64,000 nt of DNA, taken from Pirellulaceae bacterium. GTDB taxonomy: Bacteria > Planctomycetota > Planctomycetia > Pirellulales > Pirellulaceae. Positions 1 to 9,042 of this stretch are shown piece after piece (within the stretch, counting starts at the first letter, position 1; every line of letters begins with the position of its first letter). The notes beneath the pieces were generated by a model, which did no database searches, was not told the origin of the DNA, and was given only the letters and a program-made list of their open reading frames with translations. A program made the position numbers and the translations under genes. The stretch covers positions 1 to 64,000 of the forward strand of contig JAGYIQ010000007.1 in NCBI GenBank assembly GCA_018402565.1, read 5' to 3'.

Positions 1-83
1 ACCGTGTCCACGCCAAAGTTTGGAGGCCAATCAACAAGCCCCTAGTGCGTTGTCATTCCGTTTCCCAATGATGAGAGCGTGTT

Positions 84-830
84 ATGCCCGAACATCGACT
101 GACGCTGACAGCCATGGCGCTCCTCGCTGCCAACTTGATACCGCTCTTGGGTGTGCTGTTTGCTGGCTGGAGTCTGCTGGAGGTGGTGGTCCTGTACTGG
201 TTGGAGAACCTTGTGATCGGGGCGATCAATGTCCTGCGGATGGCGACCTGTTCGCCAGACATCGAGCACTTGCGACTGGCACAAGAGGCCGCCGCGTCGG
301 ACGCAGAGACATCTGCAAAAATGCAAGAGGCTGCTTCTAATCTAGCCGCCGCGGCACATGTCACCACCTTCGGTCATCATTTGATAAAGCTATTTTTTAT
401 TCCGTTCTTTTCAGTACATTATGGCATGTTTTGCCTAGTGCACGGCGTGTTCATTTTTGTGCTGCTGGGTGGTAACGGCATGATCGGGATGGGGCCAGGA
501 CCGTTTGGCGGTTTGTCATCGCATGTGACTTCGGTACTGAGTGGCGGGCTCTGGCTCGCACTGCTGGGTTTGGTGGTCAGTCACTTGTTTTCGTACGTTT
601 ACTACTTTCTTTATCTGGGTGAGTACCGTCGGACGAACGTGGCGATGTTGATGATGGCGCCTTACGGTCGGATTGTTGTGTTGCATGTGGCCATTTTGTT
701 CGGCGCGTTTGCCACCCACCTGTTGGGGCAACCCATGATCCTGCTGCTGCTATTGATCCTCGGTAAAACGATACTGGACTGGTCCCTCCATCAGCGTGAA
801 CATCGCACACCAGCTCACGAAACAGCATGA
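84..830 (+). CDS. DUF6498-like multi-pass membrane protein
   Basis: A 248-residue, strongly hydrophobic protein. Hydrophobic segments lie at about residues 10-50, 95-135, 150-180 and 190-235. The motif YWLENLVIGAINVLRM near residue 38 and a charged stretch rich in Glu/Ala at about 60-95 resemble the DUF6498 family of uncharacterised bacterial membrane proteins; this is recognition from memory of the family pattern. The protein ends in a short basic/polar tail. It stands alone: the next gene is on the other strand about 90 bases away. The function is unknown. The ATG at 84 was taken because hydrophobic sequence starts directly after it; the ribosome-binding site is weak. Confidence 0.8.
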   Translation: MPEHRLTLTAMALLAANLIPLLGVLFAGWSLLEVVVLYWLENLVIGAINVLRMATCSPDIEHLRLAQEAAASDAETSAKMQEAASNLAAAAHVTTFGHHLIKLFFIPFFSVHYGMFCLVHGVFIFVLLGGNGMIGMGPGPFGGLSSHVTSVLSGGLWLALLGLVVSHLFSYVYYFLYLGEYRRTNVAMLMMAPYGRIVVLHVAILFGAFATHLLGQPMILLLLLILGKTILDWSLHQREHRTPAHETA

Positions 831-918
831 GGACAGGTGTTGGAGCGAACCAACGCAGGTGCGGTAGCCCAGCGGTTGATCGCCGTCGGCCGCGCGAGTG
901 CTGATTAAGAGCTTGTGA

Positions 919-1761
919 TTATAGATCGCCCAGCTGTTGTCGCAGCCGCCGCAAGACGCGGCTCTTGGCCTGCCGCACGGCCGCTGCGGTCAGTCCCATT
1001 TCTTCGGCGACGACGGTCGGGCTTTGCCCGTCGGCCACCACTCGCCAAAACGCCAGCCAAGTACTGGCTTGAAAATCCGACTGGATCTGCTTCAACGCCC
1101 GCGCCACCACTCCGTCCCAGACACCTGAGAGTTCGGTGTCCGCACGATAGGCGACTTCCCAAACGTCCACCTCAGCCGCCGCTGCGTTTGCTTCTCCCTT
1201 CGAAACTCCAGCCGCAGGCGGCGATAAGTCCAAAGAATCGAGCGACAGAGGGTCAACCGTCAGCGGATCGACCTGCCGCTGCAGCTGACCGGCCGCCGAA
1301 CTGCCGCCCTCCGCTTGGTCCGGTCGCTGGGCCCGCCGCCAATCGATCAGCTTTCGCCGAGTCACAACCGCCAGCCAACTGCGGAAGCGCCCCGAAGTTT
1401 GCGTTGGCTTCAACGGCGTATCGGCGGCGCCCACACCCGTTTCGCTCTTCGGCGGAAGGGAGCGGTTGGTCGTTGGGCGTGCCTGGCGGAAATCGGGTAA
1501 CTGCCGAGCAATGACCATAAACACGGCCTGAGTCACGTCCGCGACATCCGCCGTCTGCAGACCGGCTCGTCGACACCAATGGCCAATCAATGGCCCGTAC
1601 AACTCTACCAACTGCCGCCACGCGGCTACGTCTTGAGCGCGGACCCGATCCAGCAAACTGGCGGTGCTCCCCCCGCCGCTCGTAGCCGCACTCCATTCCG
1701 CGGGCCGTGACTTCGCGTCCCTATCCAATTGCCCAGCTGATGTCGAATCACTTGGGCTCAT
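919..1761 (-). CDS. ECF-type RNA polymerase sigma factor
   Basis: Sigma-70 family factor of the extracytoplasmic-function type, which directs RNA polymerase to a small set of promoters. The sigma2-like region (about residues 37-90) has AAWRQLVELYGPLIGHWCRR followed by a DVTQAVF segment. FRSWLAVVTRRKLIDWRR follows, and a C-terminal sigma4 helix-turn-helix ends in QAKSRVLRRLRQQLGDL. A long Ala/Ser/Gly-rich linker separates the two, as in planctomycete ECF factors. I chose the ATG at 1761, not the longer frame to 1812, because AGGAG sits 8 bases before it. It overlaps the end of the upstream gene by 14 bases, which suggests translational coupling. The divergent kinase at 2989 is a likely functional partner (inference). 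Confidence 0.9.
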   Translation of the reverse strand: MSPSDSTSAGQLDRDAKSRPAEWSAATSGGGSTASLLDRVRAQDVAAWRQLVELYGPLIGHWCRRAGLQTADVADVTQAVFMVIARQLPDFRQARPTTNRSLPPKSETGVGAADTPLKPTQTSGRFRSWLAVVTRRKLIDWRRAQRPDQAEGGSSAAGQLQRQVDPLTVDPLSLDSLDLSPPAAGVSKGEANAAAAEVDVWEVAYRADTELSGVWDGVVARALKQIQSDFQASTWLAFWRVVADGQSPTVVAEEMGLTAAAVRQAKSRVLRRLRQQLGDL

Positions 1762-2335
1762 GCGGCGAACTCCTCTTGTACTGGTCAAAGTTGCGGCGGA
1801 TGTGCTTGCCAATTAACTCCACCAACGAAGGTTCGGACTGGAAATACAGCTTTTCCCGTTCGCTAAATCGTCCGTCTTTGTAAGCGGCGGTAAAGTACTC
1901 CCATGACTTGCCACGGTTTTCCCATTGGCCCGTGTAGTCCAGCTTGCGATATTCTTCAAATGCAGCGGCGATGATCCCGCGGTAGGGAGTATCGCCCAAC
2001 GCATTGAGATCGTCCAAGAGAAAGCCGTCGTAGATTCCGCCCGCATTCGTAAAGAATTGATGGAATCCGCCGTTTCTGACTTCCAGATCCAGTCGGACCA
2101 ACGTGTAGGTCAAACGCCAATGGGGCGGAAGCAGATGGACCTTGGATTGAAATGAACCACGTGCCTCTTTTAAAGCGCGACTCACCTCTTCGCTCGCAGC
2201 CATCGCCAGATCTTCGTTGGTCGTTGTCAGGCCCGGAAATGGTATTCCGGATGGAAGTGGCTTGCGATTGGCGTAAATCCAACTCTCAAAGCGTAACCGC
2301 AATCGCTTCAGTAGGTCTCTCATCATCGATTCCAT
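1748..2335 (-). CDS. DMP19/DUF4375-like protein
   Basis: About 195 residues. The central part, with VRLDLEVRNGGFHQFFTNAGG followed by the segment on ALGD and the aromatic EEYRKLDYTGQW, matches the pattern of the DMP19-like family (DUF4375), whose members include proteins suspected of mimicking DNA or binding partner proteins. No enzyme motif is visible. It sits directly upstream of, and overlaps, the ECF sigma factor, so the two are probably co-transcribed. The start is uncertain: the frame is open to 2419, but the family-like part begins after the ATG at 2335. Neither start has a clear ribosome-binding site. Confidence 0.7.
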   Translation of the reverse strand: MESMMRDLLKRLRLRFESWIYANRKPLPSGIPFPGLTTTNEDLAMAASEEVSRALKEARGSFQSKVHLLPPHWRLTYTLVRLDLEVRNGGFHQFFTNAGGIYDGFLLDDLNALGDTPYRGIIAAAFEEYRKLDYTGQWENRGKSWEYFTAAYKDGRFSEREKLYFQSEPSLVELIGKHIRRNFDQYKRSSPHEPK

Positions 2336-2988
2336 GTCATTTAACGGAAGTCGAGGCTTGACGCTTCTTTGGCCCCTTGGTTCGACACATGTATCGACCC
2401 GCATGCGAGACCAATCCACAATAACCCAATCCAGTGCTGACCGAGTAATCGGCCCAGGACCGCACGCGAGAATTCACGTTCGAAGTACATATCGTCGTCT
2501 TTCCGCAAGTGGCTTGGGCCGACCGACCGGGGCCGCCTCCACGAAAGTGTAACCGTTCACGCCTCGTAGGGTGTCATGCAGCAAGTCGGGCTAACCGTAC
2601 GATCGTTTGCGAGTCACAGCAACTGGACAATACAAGCGGTTTGCCCCGAGAACCATCCGACTTGCGGAATGCACCAGCCCCAAGGATTACCTCCCACCCG
2701 TGAACGGTTACACGAAAGTGGCCACAAAATGAAGGGCTCCAAGTACGTGTCACACTGCTTTCGTCTCTTTCAGGGTAGCATAGTTCTCCACCGCGGTCTC
2801 CGGGCCGATTGATTTTTCCGTAGCGGAATGCGTCAAGCGTTTGTTGATTTTTCCGTAGCGGAACGCGTCAAGCGTTTCGATTGACTCGGAAATGCCGTGT
2901 TCTCGCACAACTTTTTTGAGCCGGGCGGCCAACTCGTGAGTTAGTCTGGAAAAATCAACAAGCCCCACTGGCAGAGGAATATCCAGCC
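2336..2988. other. intergenic region between divergent genes, with a direct repeat
   Basis: No convincing gene. It separates the sigma/DMP19 pair from the divergent kinase and so must hold promoters for both, but I see no clear consensus. The right part holds the 35-bp direct repeat listed separately. Small reading frames here have no recognisable content. Confidence 0.6.
2809..2877 (+). repeat. two tandem copies of a 34-bp unit
   Basis: Copies at 2809-2842 and 2844-2877 differ at a single base. The core is TTTTTCCGTAGCGGAA followed by CGCGTCAAGCGTTT. Each copy holds a short palindromic TTCCG...CGGAA. The location, 110 bases before the kinase start, would allow a regulatory role, but a dispersed intergenic repeat is equally possible. 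Confidence 0.85.
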
Positions 2989-5900
2989 ATGATTCAAAAC
3001 ACGACCTGTCCGTCGGAAGACGTCCTGCGGCAATACGTTGACGGTTGGTCCGATCCCGCCGACTCGGTGGGGATCGAGGAGCACTTGGCCCAATGTCCGC
3101 TGTGCGATGCTCGCTTGAGTCAAATCGAATCCTCACGCGACTCCGATGACCTATTGGCCGCCTTGCGATTGCGGGGCCAATCGATCCACGGTCCTACGGC
3201 CAACGAAACGGCCCAGAATCTGGATTCCGCTGACGCGCATCTGGGGCAAGTCCTCCGCGAAATTCAACAATGGCCGCTGCCTGATCCACCAGGAATAGAG
3301 GTGGAGAGCCTGCCCCGATCTTTGGGCCAATACGAATTGCTGGAGCTGATTGGCCGAGGCGGCATGGCTCGCGTCTATCGAGCTCGGCATCTGAATTTGC
3401 AACGGACCGTGGCCATCAAGCTGCTCAATGTCCCCGCCGGGCAAGTCGATCGGTCCTTGGCTCGCTTGGAACGCGAAATCGCGGTCGTGGGACAATTGCA
3501 TCACCCGGCGATTGTGGCCGCGACCGACGCCGGGCGGCACGAGGGCACGCCGTACTTGGTGACCGAGCTCATCGATGGGTTGAATCTCAGCCAATTGGCG
3601 CGAGCCGTCCCCGCCGGCCCCTACCCGCGAACGGCGGATGCTTGCGAGGTGGTCCGAGTCGCTGCTTTGGGCTTGGCCCATGCGCATAGCCAGGGCGTGA
3701 CCCATCGCGATATCAAGCCCTCGAATTTGATGATCGATCGCCGCGGCCAAGTCAAGATCTTGGACTTCGGGCTCGTGCACTTGGAGGGCTGGCAAGACGA
3801 GGCCTTGGAGCTGACCACCGTCGGGCAGTTGCTGGGCACGCTGGATTACATGGCTCCCGAGCAAGCCGACAAAGCGACGGCTGTCGACCATCGCTCGGAT
3901 GTCTACGCTTTGGGCGCGACTCTGTTTCGTCTGCTCTGTGGTCGGGCACCGTACGCGGCTTCGTTGTACCAGTCGCCGCTGGAGAAGCTGCGGCTACTGG
4001 CCATGACCCAACCGCCCCAGGTGTTGACCCTGCGGCCAGATCTAGACCCGCAGCTGGCGGCCTTGATCGATCAAACCCTCAGTCGCGATCCGGCGCAGCG
4101 GCCCCCCAGTGCCGCGCATCTGGCCGAAGCCCTGCTCCCGTTTTGCTCGGACCCGCAGTTGTCCGCCTGGGTCCAGTGGGCTTTGGCCCATCCACCGGCC
4201 CGTCGGTTGCCCGAACCCGGTGGTGAGTGCCTGCTGGCCCGTCCCGCGGTCACAAGCTCGGGACAACTCGCGGCCGAGGTACCAAGTGACGATCGTTCGC
4301 CGCAGCCGCAGCCATCTCGCGGCGGGCGGCAGGGAAGCGGGGGACGTTGGTGGAAACAAGCGTGGCTGGCAGCCGCCGGCGCCGCCGGAATTTGGCTGGG
4401 TATTTTGCTTATTTTGGATACGCAGAAAGGCCAATTGGTCATCGAGTCGGAATCGGCCGATGTACGGGTGACGTTGCGGCAAGACGGGCAATCTTCCGAG
4501 TCCCTGCAACTGCAGCCGGGCCTGAACCAGACCCGCGTCTATGCCGGTACCTACCAAATCGAAATCGACGGCCCCGCCGATCTGTACCAGCTGGACCGTG
4601 ACTCCGTGGTCATCAAACGTGGGGAAGTGGTCCTGGCCCGAGTCACTCGGAAACCCGCGGCTGCCGATCCGACAGCGACCGGCGCCGGACAGACAACAGC
4701 TGGATTGGGCGGCGCCGGACAGACAACGGCTGGATTGGGCGACCGTGTTTTGCCACTGGGTGGTTTGGACCCGACACCGACATCGTCGCAGGCTTCGGCC
4801 TCTGAAGACGGCCAGCCCACGTATCAGGGCTTTCCGTTTAGTCACTGGGCGAATATCGTTCGCCATGAACGTGATGGCGAAGTGCGATCCAAGGCCTTCG
4901 CAAATTTGCGACATTTTCACGTATCGGAAGCGTACCTGAGGCAATCTCGCCAGCTATTCTTGGAAGCGATTTTGCAGTCCCATCGCCAAGAATCACCGGG
5001 TATTGAGGGCATCCTCACGTTTGCGCCCGCCGCTTATCGCTTGGACCCCGAGCAGTGGCAGGCGATTGCGACGTCGCTCCAGCCAGTAGATCCTGCCAAG
5101 CAGATCGAATCCTTGCGACTGCTCGGCTATTTTGTCCAACGCTCACCTCTGTCCGACGATGGGCAGTCCTTGCAGGCTGGGGTCGTGACCTATTTGGAGA
5201 TCGTGAAATCCACGGTGGCTCAGCAGCGGCAGGTGTGGAACCCGGGGCAACGCCACGAACTGTGGCGCAATGTTCTGAGGTTTGGGATGGCGGTCGAAAA
5301 GGAGCTCCGACTGCCGAGCTTCATCGCGGAACTTCGAACAAATTTACGCACTGCGCTGGAGTCGTTGGATATCGTCGACTTGATTCGCAAGGGCCAGATG
5401 GGTTTTGACCCGATCGAGAGCGAGCCGCTTGTTCGCTCGTTGGTCACTGAGGCGCTCTTGGATGCTGTCCCGACCTCGTTGTCACCCGATTGGGAAATGG
5501 CCCAATGGTTGGCGATGGCCCAACGCGTGGCATTTGAATTGCCGGACGAGCAGCGTCAACGGCTGCGATCGCCTGTGGAAAACTGGTTGGCCAATGCCAC
5601 CATCGAATCATTGACGCAGCCAATCGCAGATTTTTCGCGCTTGGGTGATCGCGTTTATATGAACCCTGATGATGGCTGGCTGTACAAAGCAGGTCGTGCA
5701 AATACGTCTTTGCTGTGTTTGAGTGCCGCTCGGGATTCACACGCAGTGAATTTGGTAGTTCGCGAAGATGCCATTTTGAATCGGGATGTTGGCTGGCCAG
5801 ATGCCAATAATGGTCGATTTACCGTAGTGGTTGAAAGACCCTCGACTATTGGCGAGTTGTTGGTTTCCACATGGCTGCAACTGCAACCCCTTGGCGCGAC

Positions 5901-6474
5901 GGAGGGGATGGAACACCTGGAACGGTGGCTCGATGAGACACGGCCTGCTTACGATGCGTTCTGGCGGCGCATATTCCAGCAGTCGGTCGACCACCCGACC
6001 CTCAGAAGCCCACACCTCTACCTCGACTTCGCCAACGTGTGGATCACGGGACGCAGAGGCCGACAAATTCATTCAGATAATCGCATGGCAATGCATAACC
6101 TGTCGGCCTGGGAAATCGCTCGCGCCCTCGATTCGCTGTGGGAAAGTCAAGGACTTGGGGGCACCGAGTCCATTAGCTTGTCCCCGATGCGCAGGTACCG
6201 GATCCGGAATCCGCGCAAGCCCGGCGGTGACTCGTGGATCGAGCTCTCGATTTCGTCGGCGGACATGGATCGCGATGGTCAGGTGTCCAAGGACGAATGG
6301 TTCAGGTATTTGAGCGGTATGGAGCCACTCCGGCAAATCGAGTCAATTTCACCCGAGGAGATCCGCGACATGCTGTGGCACCTCTACTTACAGACCGTCC
6401 TCAAACGCCCCGTCCCTCTGCCGAACCCTGTAGACACAAGTACGAACCCACAATCGGATGATCAACCTAAATAA
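2989..6474 (+). CDS. large membrane Ser/Thr protein kinase with EF-hand-containing C-terminal region
   Basis: 1161 residues. The N-terminus carries an anti-sigma-like Cys/His cluster (HLAQCPLC, about residues 32-40). A Hanks-type kinase domain (about 112-385) follows, with glycine loop GRGGMARVYRA, catalytic Lys in VAIKLL, HRDIKPSN at about 238, DFGL at about 259 and APEQ. One membrane helix lies at about 455-480, so the C-terminal 680 residues should be outside the cytoplasm. They hold a short beta-rich PEGA-like piece, a GAGQTTAGLG decapeptide in two copies, a long region I do not recognise, and an EF-hand-like DxDxDG loop at about 1091-1103. It lies divergent to an ECF sigma factor. Regulation of that sigma factor by phosphorylation is plausible but not shown. 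Confidence 0.93.
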   Translation: MIQNTTCPSEDVLRQYVDGWSDPADSVGIEEHLAQCPLCDARLSQIESSRDSDDLLAALRLRGQSIHGPTANETAQNLDSADAHLGQVLREIQQWPLPDPPGIEVESLPRSLGQYELLELIGRGGMARVYRARHLNLQRTVAIKLLNVPAGQVDRSLARLEREIAVVGQLHHPAIVAATDAGRHEGTPYLVTELIDGLNLSQLARAVPAGPYPRTADACEVVRVAALGLAHAHSQGVTHRDIKPSNLMIDRRGQVKILDFGLVHLEGWQDEALELTTVGQLLGTLDYMAPEQADKATAVDHRSDVYALGATLFRLLCGRAPYAASLYQSPLEKLRLLAMTQPPQVLTLRPDLDPQLAALIDQTLSRDPAQRPPSAAHLAEALLPFCSDPQLSAWVQWALAHPPARRLPEPGGECLLARPAVTSSGQLAAEVPSDDRSPQPQPSRGGRQGSGGRWWKQAWLAAAGAAGIWLGILLILDTQKGQLVIESESADVRVTLRQDGQSSESLQLQPGLNQTRVYAGTYQIEIDGPADLYQLDRDSVVIKRGEVVLARVTRKPAAADPTATGAGQTTAGLGGAGQTTAGLGDRVLPLGGLDPTPTSSQASASEDGQPTYQGFPFSHWANIVRHERDGEVRSKAFANLRHFHVSEAYLRQSRQLFLEAILQSHRQESPGIEGILTFAPAAYRLDPEQWQAIATSLQPVDPAKQIESLRLLGYFVQRSPLSDDGQSLQAGVVTYLEIVKSTVAQQRQVWNPGQRHELWRNVLRFGMAVEKELRLPSFIAELRTNLRTALESLDIVDLIRKGQMGFDPIESEPLVRSLVTEALLDAVPTSLSPDWEMAQWLAMAQRVAFELPDEQRQRLRSPVENWLANATIESLTQPIADFSRLGDRVYMNPDDGWLYKAGRANTSLLCLSAARDSHAVNLVVREDAILNRDVGWPDANNGRFTVVVERPSTIGELLVSTWLQLQPLGATEGMEHLERWLDETRPAYDAFWRRIFQQSVDHPTLRSPHLYLDFANVWITGRRGRQIHSDNRMAMHNLSAWEIARALDSLWESQGLGGTESISLSPMRRYRIRNPRKPGGDSWIELSISSADMDRDGQVSKDEWFRYLSGMEPLRQIESISPEEIRDMLWHLYLQTVLKRPVPLPNPVDTSTNPQSDDQPK

Positions 6475-6766
6475 GGGACACCCTGAAAGGGGACACCGCC
6501 CCCCACCGGTTCACCCGTGGGAGCGCAAGTTTGTCAGCGAGCACGCCTCCCCCAACAACCCAAGATGCGGACCGTCGCCCCTTGGTCACACCGCCACCCC
6601 CGACTTCACCCGTGGGAGCGGACAAACTTCTGGGGACACTCAAGCAACGGCATCTCCCCGCTATCCCGGGGACAATCAAATCCCATGGGCCGTCAAGATT
6701 AATTGTGGGTCCCTACGGTTCGCAAACCCCGTGCCAATCCTCGCTCGCCGAGCGGTAGCTCCCGAC
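6475..6766. repeat. inverted copies of the dispersed GGTGTGACCAAGGGGC repeat plus a GGGGACA-type fragment
   Basis: No gene. It holds two partial copies, on the minus strand, of the long dispersed repeat that recurs at about 10.4, 22.2, 24.4, 59 and 62 kb. On the plus strand the recognisable pieces are CACCCGTGGGAGCG and CGCCCCTTGGTCACACCGCC. Within it, 6627-6690 is almost the same as 19098-19160 in the GGGGACA array, so the two repeat families are physically mixed here. Confidence 0.8.
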
Positions 6767-7044
6767 CTAGTTCTCAGAATCGTGCTTATTCATTGTCGCC
6801 AGCAAGCCTCCACAAACACCACCGACTAACATTGAAACGCCCCAGAAAACGAAATAGGTCCTTCCGTGCCGGCGAGTTGAGGAAGAAGGAACGCTGAGAT
6901 CCCGACAGTCCAGCCTGCAACAGATCCAGTGCAAGTGAAAAGTACCAACATGAAAAAGCGACAAAGCTTAGTTCCACTTCGCTCAGCGACTTCCAGTTCT
7001 TTCTGAGTCGTTAAAATTCGTCTTATATCGACTTCCGTACTCAA
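6767..7044 (-). pseudogene. small two-helix membrane protein broken by one frameshift
   Basis: Reading from the ATG at 7044 gives a soluble head (about 28 residues with a KELEVAERSG segment) and a first membrane helix (FFMLVLFTCTGSVAGWTVG). The frame then runs into a stop at 6826. Shifting frame near 6873 restores a second hydrophobic helix (YFVFWGVSMLVGGVCGGLL) and a polar tail ending at 6767. The combined 92-residue product looks like an ordinary two-helix membrane protein, so a single-base deletion is likely. The family is unknown. Confidence 0.5.
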
Positions 7045-7204
7045 CGATATTTCGCTACTAAAACTGTCTTGATCAACCCTGAAAGAGATTGAACGGGACG
7101 TTTTGTTTAACTCATTTTGAGGTCTCAGTAAACGAACCCAACGGCCTCTGGATCAATCGGGGCTAACATAAAAATGGAAGTCTATCGACAGGTCACCATC
7201 TATG

Positions 7205-7981
7205 TTAATCGGAGACAATCTCCTTTAATTGTTCGATTCCCATAAAACCATGGAAAAAGCCTGCTTTCAATTCTGGGAGTCCAGCAATAAAGTCGGGGTG
7301 TGGATCTTGGACAATGATGCGACCGTCTTCGAGGAAATAAGACGAGTAAAGTTCTTGTCGATCACCGAAATCTCGCATCCGGTGCAACGCCATACTGATT
7401 AGTAATCCAATGACACAAAGGAGGGTGATAAAGCCAATGCCGGGATTTTCCGTCAAATACCACCCTGCAAGACTCGCGATGATACCGAAGACGAACACGC
7501 CTATAGCGATCCATTGCACGAATCGGCTAATTCGCTGGCGATTTCTCAACCACTCTTTAGACACGGGCAGGTATTCCACTTGTGTCCGTTTGCTTACTAT
7601 TGGAATTGGACCGGCCGGAGTCCCCTTCACCTGACCGATGGTGAACGGGCGCAGCACTTTAACAGCCTTGTTGGTGAAAATGCACCGCTGTGGAAATACA
7701 GCGTTGTTCGGATCAAATACCAGATGTCGGTCGAGTCGCCATAATCCCTGCACTGTCGCTGATGCTTCCAGTCGGATCGGTTCTGCCTTGTCAATAATTT
7801 GCTGTTTAGAATCTTTTCGCAGCACATACCAAAAAGGGAGCGTCATTAGTAAGCCAATAAGGGCACCAATGACACCTGAGAATATTCCCGCACCGATATT
7901 GATCGGTCCTGCCGCAAACAGTCCCATGGGTAAGAACAACGCGAAACCAAGGATACTGCACACAATCATCGCGATTCGCAT
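7205..7981 (-). CDS. uncharacterised membrane protein with four predicted helices
   Basis: 258 residues. Two N-terminal hydrophobic segments (about 3-25 and 28-52) are followed by a soluble stretch with basic residues. A second hydrophobic pair (about 135-160 and 165-190) precedes a soluble C-terminus. The start is supported by AAGG a few bases before the ATG. No catalytic motif is visible and I do not recognise a family. GC content is lower than in the large genes nearby, in keeping with accessory DNA. The small broken membrane gene at 6767-7044 lies downstream on the same strand. Confidence 0.8.
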   Translation of the reverse strand: MRIAMIVCSILGFALFLPMGLFAAGPINIGAGIFSGVIGALIGLLMTLPFWYVLRKDSKQQIIDKAEPIRLEASATVQGLWRLDRHLVFDPNNAVFPQRCIFTNKAVKVLRPFTIGQVKGTPAGPIPIVSKRTQVEYLPVSKEWLRNRQRISRFVQWIAIGVFVFGIIASLAGWYLTENPGIGFITLLCVIGLLISMALHRMRDFGDRQELYSSYFLEDGRIIVQDPHPDFIAGLPELKAGFFHGFMGIEQLKEIVSD

Positions 7982-8101
7982 AATATGCCTTATTCTGTTG
8001 ACAATGACGTTTTCTGTGAGTTCGGTACAGAATCAATTTTGTGCACCCGGATGCTGGTGTTAGCACCAGCCTAACGCTTCTTTTCGCTCGATCTCGGTTT
8101 G

Positions 8102-8320
8102 CTAGTCTTTTCCTACAAAAAAAGAAAGCCAGCCGAAGGTTCGTGTGATTTCTCCAATCGGAGAACGGCCCCATAGGAGGAAGCCTGACCACTTGATCAA
8201 AACACGAACGACGTCATTATGATCGAAATTCGGCTTTTTCAAGTGCTTCTGGAGGATTCGAAACACTTTAACGAATTTTGGTACGTCGGATGCCGGATTC
8301 GGAAAACGAAGTACTACCAT
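8102..8320 (-). CDS. short hypothetical protein, possibly a truncated gene start
   Basis: 72 residues beginning MVVLRFPNPASDVPKFVKVF, then an amphipathic stretch with KHLKKPNFDHNDVV. The opening looks like a real protein N-terminus, but the frame ends after a less convincing tail, so this may be the 5' remnant of a longer gene. No family was recognised. It lies in a low-GC island between repeat-rich stretches. Confidence 0.4.
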   Translation of the reverse strand: MVVLRFPNPASDVPKFVKVFRILQKHLKKPNFDHNDVVRVLIKWSGFLLWGRSPIGEITRTFGWLSFFVGKD

Positions 8321-9032
8321 GATGTTTCGTCGATCCTTGTTTGAGTTAAACTGGAGCCAGTGCAGGCAGATATTCTGTCGAAACGAAGTCGCTGCGCCAA
8401 GTCGATGTCGCTTGGCAGGAAGTCAATTTAGCCGTTTTTACTGGCTCATGAACAACACCTAGGGACACAGCAACATCTGGGGGCACTGAAGTAACGCGGA
8501 TGTCAGGCGAAATGGACAGATTGACTGTGTGTCCCAGGTGGGCCTCCCACTAAGCGGACCTCCCAATGGACCGTGTCTCTGAGCGTTTGTCCAGATTGAT
8601 TGTGTGTCCCCGAGGCGATTCCTCGGGACACCCCGAATCCTGCTGTAACAGCGGATCAGTGGAGAGTAGCGGAAAGGTGGGTTATTTCCCGCGTTGTTGT
8701 CCGCCAGGTTTTAGAAACACCGATCCGCACTTATCTGCGCTGATCTTCCCCGAGCTGTGTTGATTCAGACGGCACGCTAAGACGGTTTGACACCGCCTTA
8801 GTTGTCCTGCTGAGCGACGAGTGGGAAACAGGAACCATGAGCTGCCTCACATGTAAAAATTAACCGTTAAAAAGATTGGCAATCTCAAGCGAATTTCCAG
8901 CAACAAGGTTACTTTATCCCCCTGAGTAGCAGGCGAGGAACGGAGATAGCTCCTGTATCATCACAAGGCTCGCTAGCGGAGACTCGCCAATCAATTACTG
9001 GCCCATTGCCCCTTGGCCATATCGCCCCCCGC
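8321..9032. other. intergenic region holding a GGGGACA-family repeat and dispersed-repeat fragments
   Basis: No gene recognised. 8458-8640 is a diverged copy of the sequence at 19538-19690, with the same order of CAGGCGAAATGGACAGATTG, TGTGTCCC and AGCGGACCTCCCA blocks. 8998-9032 is the left part of the dispersed repeat that the IS element at 9043 interrupts. Confidence 0.7.
8458..8640 (+). repeat. dispersed copy of the GGGGACA/TGTGTCCC repeat
   Basis: Matches 19538-19690 block for block, including GACAGATTGACTGTGTGTCC and a following CAGATTGATTGTGTGTCCCC, with small differences. It shows that the repeats around the HUH transposase gene also occur away from it. Confidence 0.8.
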
Positions 9033-9042
9033 GGGTTCACCC
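9033..9042. repeat. left target-site duplication of the IS element
   Basis: GGGTTCACCC, identical to 10412-10421 on the other side of the element. Confidence 0.93.

Noticed and set aside
915..1514. 199-codon plus-strand frame rich in Arg and Pro
   Set aside because: Antisense to the ECF sigma factor, composition typical of a shadow frame.
3151..3891. 246-codon minus-strand frame
   Set aside because: Antisense to the kinase catalytic domain; a shadow of high-GC codon use.
4042..4944. 300-codon minus-strand frame
   Set aside because: Lies opposite the well-supported kinase gene and has no protein-like features.
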